Shown here in pieces: positions 16,536 through 25,911 of a stretch of DNA of 64,000 nt. Position numbers and translations under genes: made by a program. Positions within the stretch are counted from its first letter, which is position 1. Every line of letters starts with the position of its first letter. The notes below the pieces were generated by a model. The model searched no databases, was not told where the DNA came from, and saw only the letters and a program-made list of their open reading frames with translations. Location of the stretch: contig NZ_CP018624.1 in NCBI RefSeq assembly GCF_002327185.1, positions 2,180,660 to 2,244,659 of the forward strand, read 5' to 3'. Origin of the DNA: Clostridium chauvoei (GTDB lineage: Bacteria; Bacillota; Clostridia; Clostridiales; Clostridiaceae).

Positions 16536-17990
16536 TTAAGCAGTTACTTCTTGATTTATTGTTGCTTCATAATCTTCTGCTACTTTAAAGTAATTTTTCT
16601 TATTTTTTCTATATTGTATTTGTGGAATAGCTAACATAATTATTAATACTGCTGCCACACCAATATATTGACCATATTTCATCATTACACCAAATAGTGG
16701 CCAAATTGTATCCCAGTCGAAGTTTCCATGCCATCCACCATATTGTGATAATTGGAAGAAGTGTGCTGAGAAAGCTCCTCCTAAAACTTGAATCATACCT
16801 GCTGCGAAAGGTATTGTAATTGCTGCTTTTAATCCACCTTTTCTATTTGCAAATACTGCAAATGTAGCATTATCAAAGAATACTGGTACGAAACCTGTGA
16901 TTATTAATACTGGACTCTTGAATACGATAAGTCCTAATATTGCTATAAATTGTCCAAGTGCTCCGAATAAGAATCCTATTGTTATAGCATTTGGATGTCC
17001 AAATCCATATACTGCTGCACAGTCTACAGCTGGCATTGAACCTGGTAGTAATTTATTTGATATACCTTGGAAAGATTCAGTAAGTTCTGATACGAACATT
17101 CTAACTCCAAGTTGTAATATGCTTAGATAAACTGCAAAGTTAAATGATTTCTCCATTATGTAGAAGAAAAAGTTTCTTTCTGGTTTAAAGGATTTATCTA
17201 TTTGTTGTAGTAAATCAGGTCCTAATATTGTCATTATAGTACCGAAGAAAATTAACATTAGTACTCCTGTTGCTACAACGTTATCATTAAAGATTGAAAG
17301 GAAGCCTGGAAGCTCTAAGTCTTCTATCTTCTTGCTGTTTTTAGGGAATTTACCTGCTATCTTATCTGTTAACCAAACACCAAACATTTGTTGATGTCCT
17401 ATAGCAAATCCGCCACCTTCTGTAAGTTCTTGACATGCTTCAACAGTTAAATTAGATGATACTGACCAGTATGTTCCTAATAGTAAACCTAGCATAAGAA
17501 CTATCTTTGTATCTTGTAATTGTGGGAAACAGAATAATAGCATCCAAAGTGCTGTTGATGATTGTTGTACCATAATATGTCCTGTTATAAATACTGTACG
17601 TATTTTAGTCCATTTACGGAAGAATACTAGTAAAAGGTTAAATAAGAATGCTACTAGTAATACAAGCATCATTAGTGAGAAGGATCTTCCAATGCCTTCA
17701 ATAGCTGTTTGTGCTGCTGTTTGTCCAAAATACGGATCAATAACAGCTGCTGTTAAATTAAAACGGTCTTTAAGTCCTGCAAGTATAGGTCTAAAATTAC
17801 TAACTAATCCACCTGCCGCTACATTTAATATTAAATATCCAACTGTAGCCTTTACAAATCCTGCAAATGCCTCATAAATAGGTCTTCTTAAAAGTAAATA
17901 ACCTAAAAGTACTATAAATCCAATGAAAAATGCCGGTTGAGTAAGAATATTTACCTGAAAGAATTCCCAAATCTTAATTAAAAAGTCCAT
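16536..17990 (-). CDS. ulaA: PTS L-ascorbate transporter subunit IIC
   Basis: A 484-residue polytopic membrane protein with about ten or more hydrophobic segments. GYLLLRRPIYEAFAGFVKATVGYLIL, QMFGVWLTDKIAGKFPKNSKKIEDLELPGFL and GFVPVFFDNATFAVFANRKGG-type stretches match the SgaT/UlaA family. It forms the substrate channel for ascorbate. It lies between IIA and IIB genes and is bounded by hairpins on both sides, which may set subunit ratios. Confidence 0.95.
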   Translation of the reverse strand: MDFLIKIWEFFQVNILTQPAFFIGFIVLLGYLLLRRPIYEAFAGFVKATVGYLILNVAAGGLVSNFRPILAGLKDRFNLTAAVIDPYFGQTAAQTAIEGIGRSFSLMMLVLLVAFLFNLLLVFFRKWTKIRTVFITGHIMVQQSSTALWMLLFCFPQLQDTKIVLMLGLLLGTYWSVSSNLTVEACQELTEGGGFAIGHQQMFGVWLTDKIAGKFPKNSKKIEDLELPGFLSIFNDNVVATGVLMLIFFGTIMTILGPDLLQQIDKSFKPERNFFFYIMEKSFNFAVYLSILQLGVRMFVSELTESFQGISNKLLPGSMPAVDCAAVYGFGHPNAITIGFLFGALGQFIAILGLIVFKSPVLIITGFVPVFFDNATFAVFANRKGGLKAAITIPFAAGMIQVLGGAFSAHFFQLSQYGGWHGNFDWDTIWPLFGVMMKYGQYIGVAAVLIIMLAIPQIQYRKNKKNYFKVAEDYEATINQEVTA

Positions 17991-18045
17991 TTTACCATCC
18001 TCACCTTCTTAATTTTTTAAATAGTTACATATTATTATCTATTTT

Positions 18046-18079
18046 AAGCTTCTCCCTACTCCCCCGTAGGGAGAAGCTT
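18046..18079 (-). other. Intercistronic hairpin between IIA and IIC
   Basis: AAGCTTCTCCCTA (18046-18058) pairs perfectly with TAGGGAGAAGCTT (18067-18079). This 13-bp stem lies 10 bp after the IIA stop and has no long T run. Confidence 0.75.
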
Positions 18080-18089
18080 TAAAGACTAT

Positions 18090-18533
18090 TTACCCTTGGA
18101 TTTTTTTAAGATCTTCAAAAGATTTAGCATTTAATAATTTCTCTACTACTTCCTCGTCTGATATCAATCCAACTAATTCTGTAAGATTATGCAGATGTAA
18201 CTCACTATTTTCTGATGCTAATACAAAGAATAATCTTGCATCATGTTCTGGGTCATCACTAAAATGTACTGGTTTTTCTGTTTTCATAAAGCAAATTGAA
18301 GTTGTTTTAACGTCACCATCAATTCCTTCTTGAGCATGTGGAATACAAATGTTAGGTGCTATAACTATATATGGACCATATTCATTTACACATCTTATAA
18401 TTGAATTTACATAACTAGGAAGAATTGCACCTTCTTCTATAAGCGGCTGACATGCAGCCTTTACAGCATCTTCCCAATTGTCGAATCCCTCATGAAAGGA
18501 ATATCTTTTCTTTTCTAATAATTCATTAAACAT
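18090..18533 (-). CDS. ulaC: PTS L-ascorbate subunit IIA
   Basis: A 147-residue PTS fructose/mannitol-type IIA domain. APNICIPHAQEG contains the phosphorylated His66, and FFVLASENSELHLHNLTEL is typical of the family. It passes phosphate from HPr to IIB. Second gene of the operon, about 70 bp after the lactonase gene. Confidence 0.92.
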   Translation of the reverse strand: MFNELLEKKRYSFHEGFDNWEDAVKAACQPLIEEGAILPSYVNSIIRCVNEYGPYIVIAPNICIPHAQEGIDGDVKTTSICFMKTEKPVHFSDDPEHDARLFFVLASENSELHLHNLTELVGLISDEEVVEKLLNAKSFEDLKKIQG

Positions 18534-18601
18534 ATATCTCTCCCCCTAGTTTTTATCCATTTAATTGCTATATCTTCTACATTCAATTCCTTACTTACTT
18601 T

Positions 18602-19666
18602 TTATAGGAATGATGTATATGGTGTATTTATATCTTTTGCGAAACAATCATCAAAACCTCTTGGATAGTGATATTCTCTCTTATCCTTATCAACTGGGAA
18701 TGTAAACTTTCCGCCTACTTGCCAAATGAATGGAACAAATTTATATTGAAGTCTGTTTTTTCTCATTTCAAATAATACGTTTATTTCATTTGTATCTGCT
18801 TGGAAGTTTGACCATATATCATGATGGAATGGAATTATAACTTGTGTATTTAATGCTTCCCCCATTCTTAAGATATCTGATGAAGTCATCTTATCTGTAA
18901 TACCTCTTGGATTTTCACCAAAAGAACCTAATGCTACATCAATCTTGTGATCATTTCCATGTTTTGCATAGTAGTTTGAGTAATGTGAATCTCCACTATG
19001 ATAAAGATTTCCACCAGTTGTCTTTATTAAGTAGTTAACAGCTTTAATGTCCATATTTATTGGCATTGTTCCAACTAAGTTTCCTTCTGGAGGACTTGTT
19101 ATTAATGCTGTTCTATCAAATGATTCTAAAGCAACTAATTCTACATCTTTAATTTTTATTGTGTCGCCTGGTTTAACAACTATACATCTTTCTTTTGGAA
19201 CTCCCCAGCCAACCCACTTGTCCACACAAGCTTGTGGTCCAATGAAAGGAACTTTTTCATCACAATTTTTCAATACTGCTGATGCAACGTTTACATCAAT
19301 GTGATCATTATGATCATGTGTAGAAATTACTGCATCTACTTCCTTTATTCTAAATGGATCTAAAACAAATGGTGCTACTCTTAAGTTAGGTTGTAACTTC
19401 TTTCCTCCACACATTCTTGACATTTGATGTTGTGGATCCATATATGGATTAGCGTGTGTTCTTTTACCACTTCCACACCAGAAATCTATACAAAGGTTTG
19501 CTCCACCTTCACTCTTTACCCAGATTCCTGTACATCCTAACCACCACATTGAAAATGTATTTGGTGCTACTACTTCTTGTTCAATTTCTTCGTTTAACCA
19601 GCTTCCCCATTCAGGAAAAGTTCCTAACACCCATGATTCTCTTGTTATTTCATCTACTTTTGACAT
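18602..19666 (-). CDS. ulaG: L-ascorbate-6-phosphate lactonase
   Basis: 354 residues from the ATG at 19666, which has AGGAGGAG 6 nt upstream; the frame extends to 19723 without a better site. A metallo-beta-lactamase fold: [10 protein letters not shown] gives the metal motif, with [11 protein letters not shown] and IPFHHDIW further on. It opens the lactone of ascorbate-6-P to 3-keto-L-gulonate-6-P. First gene of the operon. Confidence 0.95.
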   Translation of the reverse strand: MSKVDEITRESWVLGTFPEWGSWLNEEIEQEVVAPNTFSMWWLGCTGIWVKSEGGANLCIDFWCGSGKRTHANPYMDPQHQMSRMCGGKKLQPNLRVAPFVLDPFRIKEVDAVISTHDHNDHIDVNVASAVLKNCDEKVPFIGPQACVDKWVGWGVPKERCIVVKPGDTIKIKDVELVALESFDRTALITSPPEGNLVGTMPINMDIKAVNYLIKTTGGNLYHSGDSHYSNYYAKHGNDHKIDVALGSFGENPRGITDKMTSSDILRMGEALNTQVIIPFHHDIWSNFQADTNEINVLFEMRKNRLQYKFVPFIWQVGGKFTFPVDKDKREYHYPRGFDDCFAKDINTPYTSFL

Positions 19667-19783
19667 TTTTTCTCCTCCTCGTCTACTGTTAAGATTATTT
19701 TGATTGTTTTGATTAATTTTCATACTTAAAATTTCATTTAAGTTTAATTATCATTATTTTTTATTTATTTGTTTTTATTTTTT

Positions 19784-19841
19784 GTTCGTTTGTATCGTTT
19801 CCCTGTGTCTTTATAGTAATACATTTTGCTATTTTTTTCAA
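19784..19841 (-). promoter_or_regulatory. ula operon promoter and candidate operator
   Basis: On the minus strand TTGAAA (19836-19841), a 17-bp spacer and TACTAT (19813-19818) form a promoter about 150 bp before ulaG. Just downstream, at the expected transcription start, lie two AAACGA/AACGAA-like half sites (19784-19800; plus strand GTTCGTTTGTATCGTTT). They could bind the DeoR-type regulator encoded nearby. The promoter is well supported, the operator inferred. Confidence 0.5.
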
Positions 19842-20022
19842 TAGATTATTTAGAATTTTATAAATTTTTTAATTTTTCTCATGTTTTTCACTTAAAACCC
19901 ACTTTATTTTAACTAATGTAAAGGTTTAATTACCATTTTTTCAATGGGATTGTATTAAATATTCTTAAAATTCATTTTATGAATGTTTTAGATATTTTTT
20001 GTTCATTTTGAGCATTTAGTCA

Positions 20023-20052
20023 TTGATTACTTCTAGGTTTACGGTGTATAAT
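20023..20052 (+). promoter_or_regulatory. Promoter of the TPR-like gene and DeoR regulator
   Basis: TTGATT (20023-20028), an 18-bp spacer and TATAAT (20047-20052), 66 bp before the ATG at 20119. Inverted TGTTCATT (20000-20007) and AATGAACA (20050-20057) flank it and could be an autoregulatory operator. The rest of 19842-20022 is AT-rich without other recognised signals. Confidence 0.55.
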
Positions 20053-20118
20053 GAACATATAAATTAAATATTTTATACTTTAGCTTAATAATTGGCTATA
20101 TTTTTAGGAGGTATCTTT

Positions 20119-20919
20119 ATGAATAGTAGAAAATGGTTCTCTTTAAGTAGAAAAGGAAAGTTCATTTTGAGCATTAGCTTCTATATAATATTTTTAATCT
20201 ACTTAATTCATCTAATAATTAATGCTAATAGTACAGCTGTTAAAGTACTATATGGAGTAATTTTAGTATTTTTCGGCTCCTTTGCTTTCTTATATGAAGT
20301 CTTAAAAAAATTAAATGATAAAGCTATTTATACTTTAATTGAATTGTGTGATCCTTATGAAGCAGAAAAGCTTATGGAAAAACTTCAAAAGTATGATTAC
20401 TTAAAAGGATTTAAATCATCTAATAAAGTTTTTAAACTTCTATTATATAAAGACATGGGAAAATATGAAGAGATTATAGCTTATTTAGATGAAGAAGGTA
20501 AAAAATCATTTTCAACTTCATTAGACTTGCTTCTTGTTTATTACTATTTCTATTTCTTTGCTTATGCATCTCTTAAGGATGTAGAAAAAGCAAAGATATA
20601 TTATGAAAATGTAATGAAGCTTAAAGACGCTAAAATAGGAAGAAAAAAGATATTACCGCTATTTTCTTGGAATGAAATCACTGGTCAATATATGTTATTA
20701 TTAAAGAAGTATAAGGATAGTAAAAAGGCTTTCAAGGCAGTGTCTGTAGACAATATGAATAAGCATGAAAGAGTAAATTACTATATGTTATTATCTAAAT
20801 TATATATTGAAACAAAAGATAAAGGTTTAGCAGAAAGAAATTTAAAATATGTTTTAGCTGATGGCAATAAGATGTATGTTACAACTGAAGCCTCTAAGCT
20901 AATTAAAAATTTAGAATAA
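20119..20919 (+). CDS. Membrane protein with TPR-like helical C-terminus, unknown function
   Basis: 266 residues from the ATG at 20119, which has AGGAGG 8 nt upstream; the earlier ATG at 20092 lacks such a site. Two transmembrane helices lie at about 13-32 and 38-58. The rest is helical with repeated YxxxLxxY/LxxxYxxxK spacing like tetratricopeptide repeats (about 70-260), predicted to be cytosolic. It is followed after 17 bp by the DeoR gene, so they are likely co-transcribed. Function not recognised. Confidence 0.7.
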   Translation: MNSRKWFSLSRKGKFILSISFYIIFLIYLIHLIINANSTAVKVLYGVILVFFGSFAFLYEVLKKLNDKAIYTLIELCDPYEAEKLMEKLQKYDYLKGFKSSNKVFKLLLYKDMGKYEEIIAYLDEEGKKSFSTSLDLLLVYYYFYFFAYASLKDVEKAKIYYENVMKLKDAKIGRKKILPLFSWNEITGQYMLLLKKYKDSKKAFKAVSVDNMNKHERVNYYMLLSKLYIETKDKGLAERNLKYVLADGNKMYVTTEASKLIKNLE

Positions 20920-20936
20920 ATATTTAGGAGGAAATT

Positions 20937-21728
20937 ATGAAACAAGCAAAAGGTATTGTTCATAAAAGACAACAAGCTATATTACAATATCTAAAAGAGA
21001 ACAAAACCATAAAAACTGATGAACTTTCAAAAATATTATCTGTTTCACCTATTACTATAAGAAGAGATATTCAACTTTTTGAGGATCAAGGCATAGTTGA
21101 GAGATTTTACGGTGGTGCTACTTTAATAGAAGGAGCATTAAACGATGATCCTTCTCTACTTGATTCATCTAATGAATATTTATCTCAAAAAGAAGCCATT
21201 GCAAAATATGCTTCTGGTTTAATAGAAGATGGTGATACTATTTTTATTAATTCAAGCTCTACAGCGCTTTTAGCTTTACAGTATTTAGAAGATAAACGTG
21301 TTACTGTAATAACTAATAATGGTAATGCCTTATCAATTCCAAAAGGACCAAATGTTGAGCTAGTATTAACAGGTGGAGAAGTTAATGATAGAAAGAAAAC
21401 TATGGTAGGCGACTTTGCCACTCATATAATAAATAAAATAACTGCTGATAAATGTATTCTTGGAGTAAGTGGAATTAGTGCTGAATACGGAATAGGTACT
21501 TCTATTCTTCAAGAAACAACTATTAATGAAATGATGCTTCGAAGATGCAAAGGAGCTAAAATAATAGTTGCAGATAGCTCTAAAGTTGGAAAAGAACATA
21601 ATTTTTCTAGTGGAAGAATTGAAGATATATCCTATTTAATTACAGATATATATGCAGATGAGACACAACTAAACTTACTTAATAATAAGGGTATCACTGT
21701 TAAAACTGTAAAAACAGAGAATAAATAA
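20937..21728 (+). CDS. DeoR-family transcriptional regulator (likely ula repressor)
   Basis: 263 residues. A DeoR helix-turn-helix lies at about 19-52 (IKTDELSKILSVSPITIRRD) and a sugar-phosphate-sensing domain at about 75-235 with GDTIFINSSSTALLAL and ITNNGNAL. It starts at ATG after TAGGAGGAAATT. It is divergent from the ascorbate operon, making it the likely UlaR-type regulator, but the ligand is not shown by sequence. Confidence 0.88.
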   Translation: MKQAKGIVHKRQQAILQYLKENKTIKTDELSKILSVSPITIRRDIQLFEDQGIVERFYGGATLIEGALNDDPSLLDSSNEYLSQKEAIAKYASGLIEDGDTIFINSSSTALLALQYLEDKRVTVITNNGNALSIPKGPNVELVLTGGEVNDRKKTMVGDFATHIINKITADKCILGVSGISAEYGIGTSILQETTINEMMLRRCKGAKIIVADSSKVGKEHNFSSGRIEDISYLITDIYADETQLNLLNNKGITVKTVKTENK

Positions 21729-21748
21729 TTTAAAATATGTTTACTAAA

Positions 21749-21800
21749 AAATACGTCTAGCAAATTTAATGATTTTATTTGCTAGACGTATTTTTTTATT
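21749..21800. terminator. Bidirectional terminator between convergent genes
   Basis: A perfect 17-bp stem (21749-21765 with 21777-21793), AAATACGTCTAGCAAAT and its complement, with A and T runs outside. It serves the DeoR gene and the convergent phosphatase gene. Confidence 0.9.
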
Positions 21801-21806
21801 ATTAAT

Positions 21807-22448
21807 TTATTTAAATTCATTATATTCTTTTTTTGAATATTTATGATGTTTCATACAAGCTGTTAATAAATATTTATGTCCGTTATCATCAAAATCTATT
21901 TCTGTTAAGCTTGTCTGTTTTATAAATGGAGGTTCCCACAAAGTATCTATATCCTTATTTTCTAATGCAATTAAGAAAGTCTTTAAAGCAATTGTATGAG
22001 TTACTACTAATATATTTCTTCCCTTTTCTTTTTGTAAAATCTCATTTATTGCTGCAAATGATCTTTCTTTAACTTCCATAAAAGTTTCACCATTACCTGT
22101 TGGCACATACTTAGATGGAGTATTCCAGAAGTTATTATAGTTTTTTTCATCTAACTCTCTAAGTTGATCTTGGTTTAAGCCTTCCCAATTCCCAACTCTT
22201 ATTTCTCTTAATCCATCATGAGGTATTATTTCTATATTTTTATTTCCTCTAACTATTTTTGCTGTATTATAAGCTCTTCCTGTAGGGCTTGTATATATTA
22301 CATCAATAGGAGTTTCTTTTATTCTCTCTGCTAACCATTCACCCTGTTTAATTCCAAGTTCACTTAAAGGTGAATCTCCCCATCCTTGCATTATCCCTTG
22401 AGTATTCCACTCTGTTTCACCATGTCTTGTTAAATATAATTTAGTCAT
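21807..22448 (-). CDS. Histidine phosphatase family protein (phosphoglycerate mutase-like)
   Basis: 213 residues. LTRHGETEWN at the N-terminus holds the phospho-His. YTSPTGRAYNTA, REIRVGNWEGL and VVTHTIALKTFL supply the other catalytic residues of branch-1 histidine phosphatases. Substrate cannot be told from sequence; alpha-ribazole, phosphoglycerate or general sugar phosphates are possible. Confidence 0.88.
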   Translation of the reverse strand: MTKLYLTRHGETEWNTQGIMQGWGDSPLSELGIKQGEWLAERIKETPIDVIYTSPTGRAYNTAKIVRGNKNIEIIPHDGLREIRVGNWEGLNQDQLRELDEKNYNNFWNTPSKYVPTGNGETFMEVKERSFAAINEILQKEKGRNILVVTHTIALKTFLIALENKDIDTLWEPPFIKQTSLTEIDFDDNGHKYLLTACMKHHKYSKKEYNEFK

Positions 22449-22608
22449 ACCTTTTTCTTAGCTAATACTTTTTAAAAGTATTAAACTAAAGTCACCTCCC
22501 TTATTCTAATTATAAAGATAAATGCAACAAATCTGATACATAAAAGATTTACACATTTTTAATTGCGTAGTTACTCTAAAATGTACCAGATTTATATACT
22601 TTTATATA

Positions 22609-23193
22609 TTATTTATCCTTTACAGGCTTTTTAACTTCATTATCTATTCCAACTATTTCAAGAATCTTTTCTGATCTTTCTTTAGTTGATCCTGTTATTA
22701 CAGTATATTTTACGTTTTCAGCTTCTAAGAAACTTAAGATAGCTTTATCTACAGCCTTTGCAATTTCTTCATCTTGCCATCTTACTCCATCCTTTGCGTA
22801 GCCAAATTCTCTTGGTACAAAGAATATATGATCATATTTAGGTAAATCTCTTAACGCTAAAACATATAAATCCTTTAAGATTTCTATTTCTTTAATAGTT
22901 CTTTTTTTATCTCCTAGCATAAATCTACCGTATATGTAAGGTACAAAAGTAGCATAATCAGTTAATGCATAGTCAAAAGAATTTAGGCTCTCTTCTATAT
23001 GAAGTTGTCCTAAATATATACCATACTGTTCTGCTATAGTTTCTATCATTCCTTTATCTCTTAGATAGTCTGTACTATACTCTGTAGCAACGCCTACGCT
23101 TAAGTCTCTGATTTTCATTTCTACATATAATTGTTGAATTAAAGTAGTTTTACCACATCTTGGTCCACCTAAAATAGCTATTCTCTTTGGCAT
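22609..23193 (-). CDS. AAA family P-loop ATPase/kinase-like protein
   Basis: 194 residues from the ATG at 23193, with AGGGGG about 6 nt upstream; the frame to 23238 lacks a site. A P-loop at IAILGGPRCGKTTL (Walker A GGPRCGKT), then ATEYSTDYLRDKG and a Walker-B-like FFVP region. It resembles the small NadR-type or phage AAA ATPases. It could be a nucleotide or nucleoside kinase; the substrate is unknown. It stands alone, with flanking gaps of about 160 and 200 bp. Confidence 0.7.
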   Translation of the reverse strand: MPKRIAILGGPRCGKTTLIQQLYVEMKIRDLSVGVATEYSTDYLRDKGMIETIAEQYGIYLGQLHIEESLNSFDYALTDYATFVPYIYGRFMLGDKKRTIKEIEILKDLYVLALRDLPKYDHIFFVPREFGYAKDGVRWQDEEIAKAVDKAILSFLEAENVKYTVITGSTKERSEKILEIVGIDNEVKKPVKDK

Positions 23194-23391
23194 TGGTTTC
23201 CCCCTACAAATTTTCATCATAATTATAAGCTCATCCAAAATCTAGTATTTAACAGTTTTATATGTAAAAAATTAGCCCTAAATTTAAGATTCACTTTAAT
23301 ATTCGTTAATTCTAAAATTTTAATTGGAGATTATATTATACCAATCCTCTCCATTTATTTCAATGTATAATAAGTGGAAAGCTTTCTAAAA

Positions 23392-24195
23392 TTATATTAA
23401 TTCTAATTTTTCTAAAGCCTTTGTTATTCCTTCATGCTCTACGTTTTCAGTAAAGTCATAAGCAACAGCTTCTAGTTTCTCATGATATCCACCCATTGCT
23501 ATTCCGTGTTTTACAACTTGGAACATTTCAATATCATTTTCACCATCGCCAAAAGCATAAGTCTTGTCCATATCTATACCTAGCTTGTTTACTAATTGCT
23601 CAACTCCATATCCTTTAGTATATTTGCTTAAATACATTTCAAAAGAGAAGCCTGTTGGATGTTTCATAAATGCAAAGCTATCCTTATATTTTTTAGATAC
23701 CTTTTCAAAAATCTCATTATTTTCATCATTAACTATTATAAGTTTACTTGTTTTAACTTCACTTCTATCCCATTTGTCAGTGATATAATCCATATTAAGC
23801 TTAGCGCCTTGTAGTAATTCCATTAATTTCTTATTTTCATAACTTGAAACATAATTCATTTCATGGCCTTCTAACATATAATCAATATTATTTTCTTTGA
23901 AATAATCTAATATTTCATTAATCTTATCACTTTCTATAGGATAATCGAATATTATGTCTTCCTTAAAATCTGCATATGCTCCATTAGAAGCTATGTAACC
24001 ATCAAGTCCTAAGTTAAGTAAATTCTCATCTATACAGCTTTTGGGTCTTCCTGTTGCAAGTATAGTTAAAAAGTTATTTTCCTTTAATTTTTTTATAGAT
24101 TCTCTTGTTCTTTCAGTAGGACTAGCTATCCCCTTAAAACAATCTATAAGCGTTCCATCTACATCAAAAAATACTATTCCTTTACACTCTTTCAT
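23392..24195 (-). CDS. Cof-type HAD-IIB family sugar-phosphate phosphatase
   Basis: 267 residues. FFDVDGTLID (catalytic Asp pair), TILATGRPKS, a cap domain (about 85-190) and FGDGENDIEMF (motif IV) define the HAD-IIB/Cof family. Cytosolic; acts on sugar or cofactor phosphates. It starts at ATG after AGGAGGCTTAA. Confidence 0.92.
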   Translation of the reverse strand: MKECKGIVFFDVDGTLIDCFKGIASPTERTRESIKKLKENNFLTILATGRPKSCIDENLLNLGLDGYIASNGAYADFKEDIIFDYPIESDKINEILDYFKENNIDYMLEGHEMNYVSSYENKKLMELLQGAKLNMDYITDKWDRSEVKTSKLIIVNDENNEIFEKVSKKYKDSFAFMKHPTGFSFEMYLSKYTKGYGVEQLVNKLGIDMDKTYAFGDGENDIEMFQVVKHGIAMGGYHEKLEAVAYDFTENVEHEGITKALEKLELI

Positions 24196-24339
24196 TTAAG
24201 CCTCCTAAATTCATACCATTATAATTTACTCTACCTATTATAACATTCTCTTATTATATTCACAAAATATAATAGATAAGTATTTTTGCCGATTATGATA
24301 TAATAAACATGTTAAATTTTTAACTATTCGGAGGAAAGC

Positions 24340-24753
24340 ATGAAGAAAAACTTTAAACTTAAAGACTTTTTAGGAGTTGGTATAGCTTTATCAATATTTG
24401 CAGTAGTGATTTTTTCATTAATATTCTTTTTTGGTGGAGCTTTGATGATGTTATTTGGACTTAAATACTCTTCTATAAAAGTCTTATTTAAATTCTTTTT
24501 AATTTATTTTATTGTTGACTTATTTATAGACAATATACTGGAAGGACTTGCAATGGCAGTAAAAGAAGTAAAAGAACTTAGTGATAAAGAATATAATTTA
24601 CTATACTTTCTTATAGATGTTCCTGTTCAAGTTTTAATTTTAGGCCTTATTAGCTCTAGTATAAGTGGTATATATATGCCTGTTATAACAATGGTTCTAT
24701 TTGCAATAAGTTGCCACCTTATAAGTTACTTTATTGATAAAAAATTAGAATAA
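24340..24753 (+). CDS. YrvL-like membrane protein
   Basis: 137 residues with about four transmembrane helices (residues 12-35, 42-62, 83-103, 108-130). The hydrophobic pattern and the FFFGGALMMLFGLKY and FIVDLFIDNILEGLA segments resemble the YrvL family. It starts at ATG after GGAGGAAAGC. The family role is poorly defined; it converges on the 24820 gene across a shared terminator. Confidence 0.65.
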   Translation: MKKNFKLKDFLGVGIALSIFAVVIFSLIFFFGGALMMLFGLKYSSIKVLFKFFLIYFIVDLFIDNILEGLAMAVKEVKELSDKEYNLLYFLIDVPVQVLILGLISSSISGIYMPVITMVLFAISCHLISYFIDKKLE

Positions 24754-24782
24754 CCATTTATAGGTAATTATATTAATATAAA

Positions 24783-24822
24783 GAAAAAGCTGTTTCTAAA
24801 AATTTAGAAACAGCTTTTTTTA
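24783..24822. terminator. Bidirectional terminator
   Basis: AAAAAGCTGTTTCTAAA pairs with TTTAGAAACAGCTTTTT; the A and T runs suit both convergent genes. Confidence 0.9.
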
Positions 24823-25254
24823 ATTTTCATTATTACTATTACTAAGTATCCAATTTTCAATGTTTTCTAATGTTGTGTTTGTCTTTTTATTAAAACTTCT
24901 TCTATAAAAACTATTTAATAACTTATAATTTAAAGTCTTACTTTTACTACTTCCTTCAAAGCCTTCTGTATATGTTACTTCAATTTTATTTTCATCAATT
25001 TCATTTATTTCATATTTTAAATAATTTTCCCCTTGTGCACTACTAAATCTAGCAGCATAAATTCTATTCTCTTCTAAGTCTTCTATTGTTACAAGTATAT
25101 TTCCCTTTGCTGACATTTTAGTTTTCATCTCTTTAGTATAACTAAAGCCTTTAACTATTTTTTTCTTTGATATTTTTGCTTCATATGAAATAGAGTCAAG
25201 TATTGCATCGTAAAGTTGATCTGCTCTTACATTCATAACCTTTTTAAATTCCAT
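24820..25254 (-). CDS. DUF3284-like cytosolic protein (144 aa)
   Basis: A soluble alpha/beta protein beginning MEFKKVMNVRADQLYDAILDSISYEAKIS, with KGFSYTKEM and a C-terminal helix; this resembles DUF3284 proteins, a START/SRPBCC-like group in Firmicutes. No catalytic motif was seen. It starts at ATG after AGGAAATAAATA. In other genomes such genes occur near sugar genes, but no partner is evident here. Confidence 0.65.
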   Translation of the reverse strand: MEFKKVMNVRADQLYDAILDSISYEAKISKKKIVKGFSYTKEMKTKMSAKGNILVTIEDLEENRIYAARFSSAQGENYLKYEINEIDENKIEVTYTEGFEGSSKSKTLNYKLLNSFYRRSFNKKTNTTLENIENWILSNSNNEN

Positions 25255-25477
25255 TATTTATTTCCTCCTGAGACTTTTTTTCTTCTTGTTAATAAAAAAC
25301 AACCTATTAATACAATTAAAATTCCTTGTACTATTAAAACATATTGAAACCTTTACCCCTTATTGATATTTTAGCATTGCTATTAGTTAAATTCATTTAT
25401 TTAGCCTATAGTTTTCAAAATGTTTTCAAAGAATCTTATATCTCTAAAAAAATATAATAAAATTTAATTCTATAAAT

Positions 25478-25522
25478 AAAAAAGATTATATCCAAAGGAG
25501 TTTTGGATATAATCTTTTTTCT
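25478..25522 (-). terminator. Terminator after the 25521-25817 gene
   Basis: AAAAAAGATTATATCCAAA pairs with TTTGGATATAATCTTTTTT around a short GGAG loop; it ends in T runs on both strands. Between here and 25254 the minus strand has a short broken frame ending in LLTRRKK that may be a decayed membrane protein. Confidence 0.85.
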
Positions 25523-25817
25523 ATTTTTTATATTTTTTATCGCCTATTAATAAACAAGTAATAAGAGATACTACTAATATCCAGTCTGCTGCTGATATTA
25601 TAGTTCTATTTTTAGAAAAATAACTAACAAGTGCTGCAATTATTACTGCTACCCCTGCTATCATTTCACTATTTCCTACCCATTTTGCATAGCCACTTTC
25701 ATTTTTTATGTTTTTCTTGCGATAATTAGTAATTAGATTTAAGTCTTTTTTTACTTTAACTTGATAACCTAAATATATCAAGAAAGCTCCCCCTAAGATG
25801 TGAACTGCATACAACAT
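25521..25817 (-). CDS. Small membrane protein, DUF3784-like
   Basis: 98 residues from the ATG at 25817, with GAGGGG 7 nt upstream. Three hydrophobic segments (about residues 4-20, 46-64, 71-88) and a basic NYRKKNIKN loop with YAKWVGNSE resemble DUF3784 proteins. Function unknown. Confidence 0.6.
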   Translation of the reverse strand: MLYAVHILGGAFLIYLGYQVKVKKDLNLITNYRKKNIKNESGYAKWVGNSEMIAGVAVIIAALVSYFSKNRTIISAADWILVVSLITCLLIGDKKYKK

Positions 25818-25911
25818 AGTAAATCCCCTCATATTTCGATTTAATTTTCCTAATAATTTAAAAAATCTAATTTAAATATTACCACTTAAATCTAAAAGAT
25901 GCAAAGCTTTA

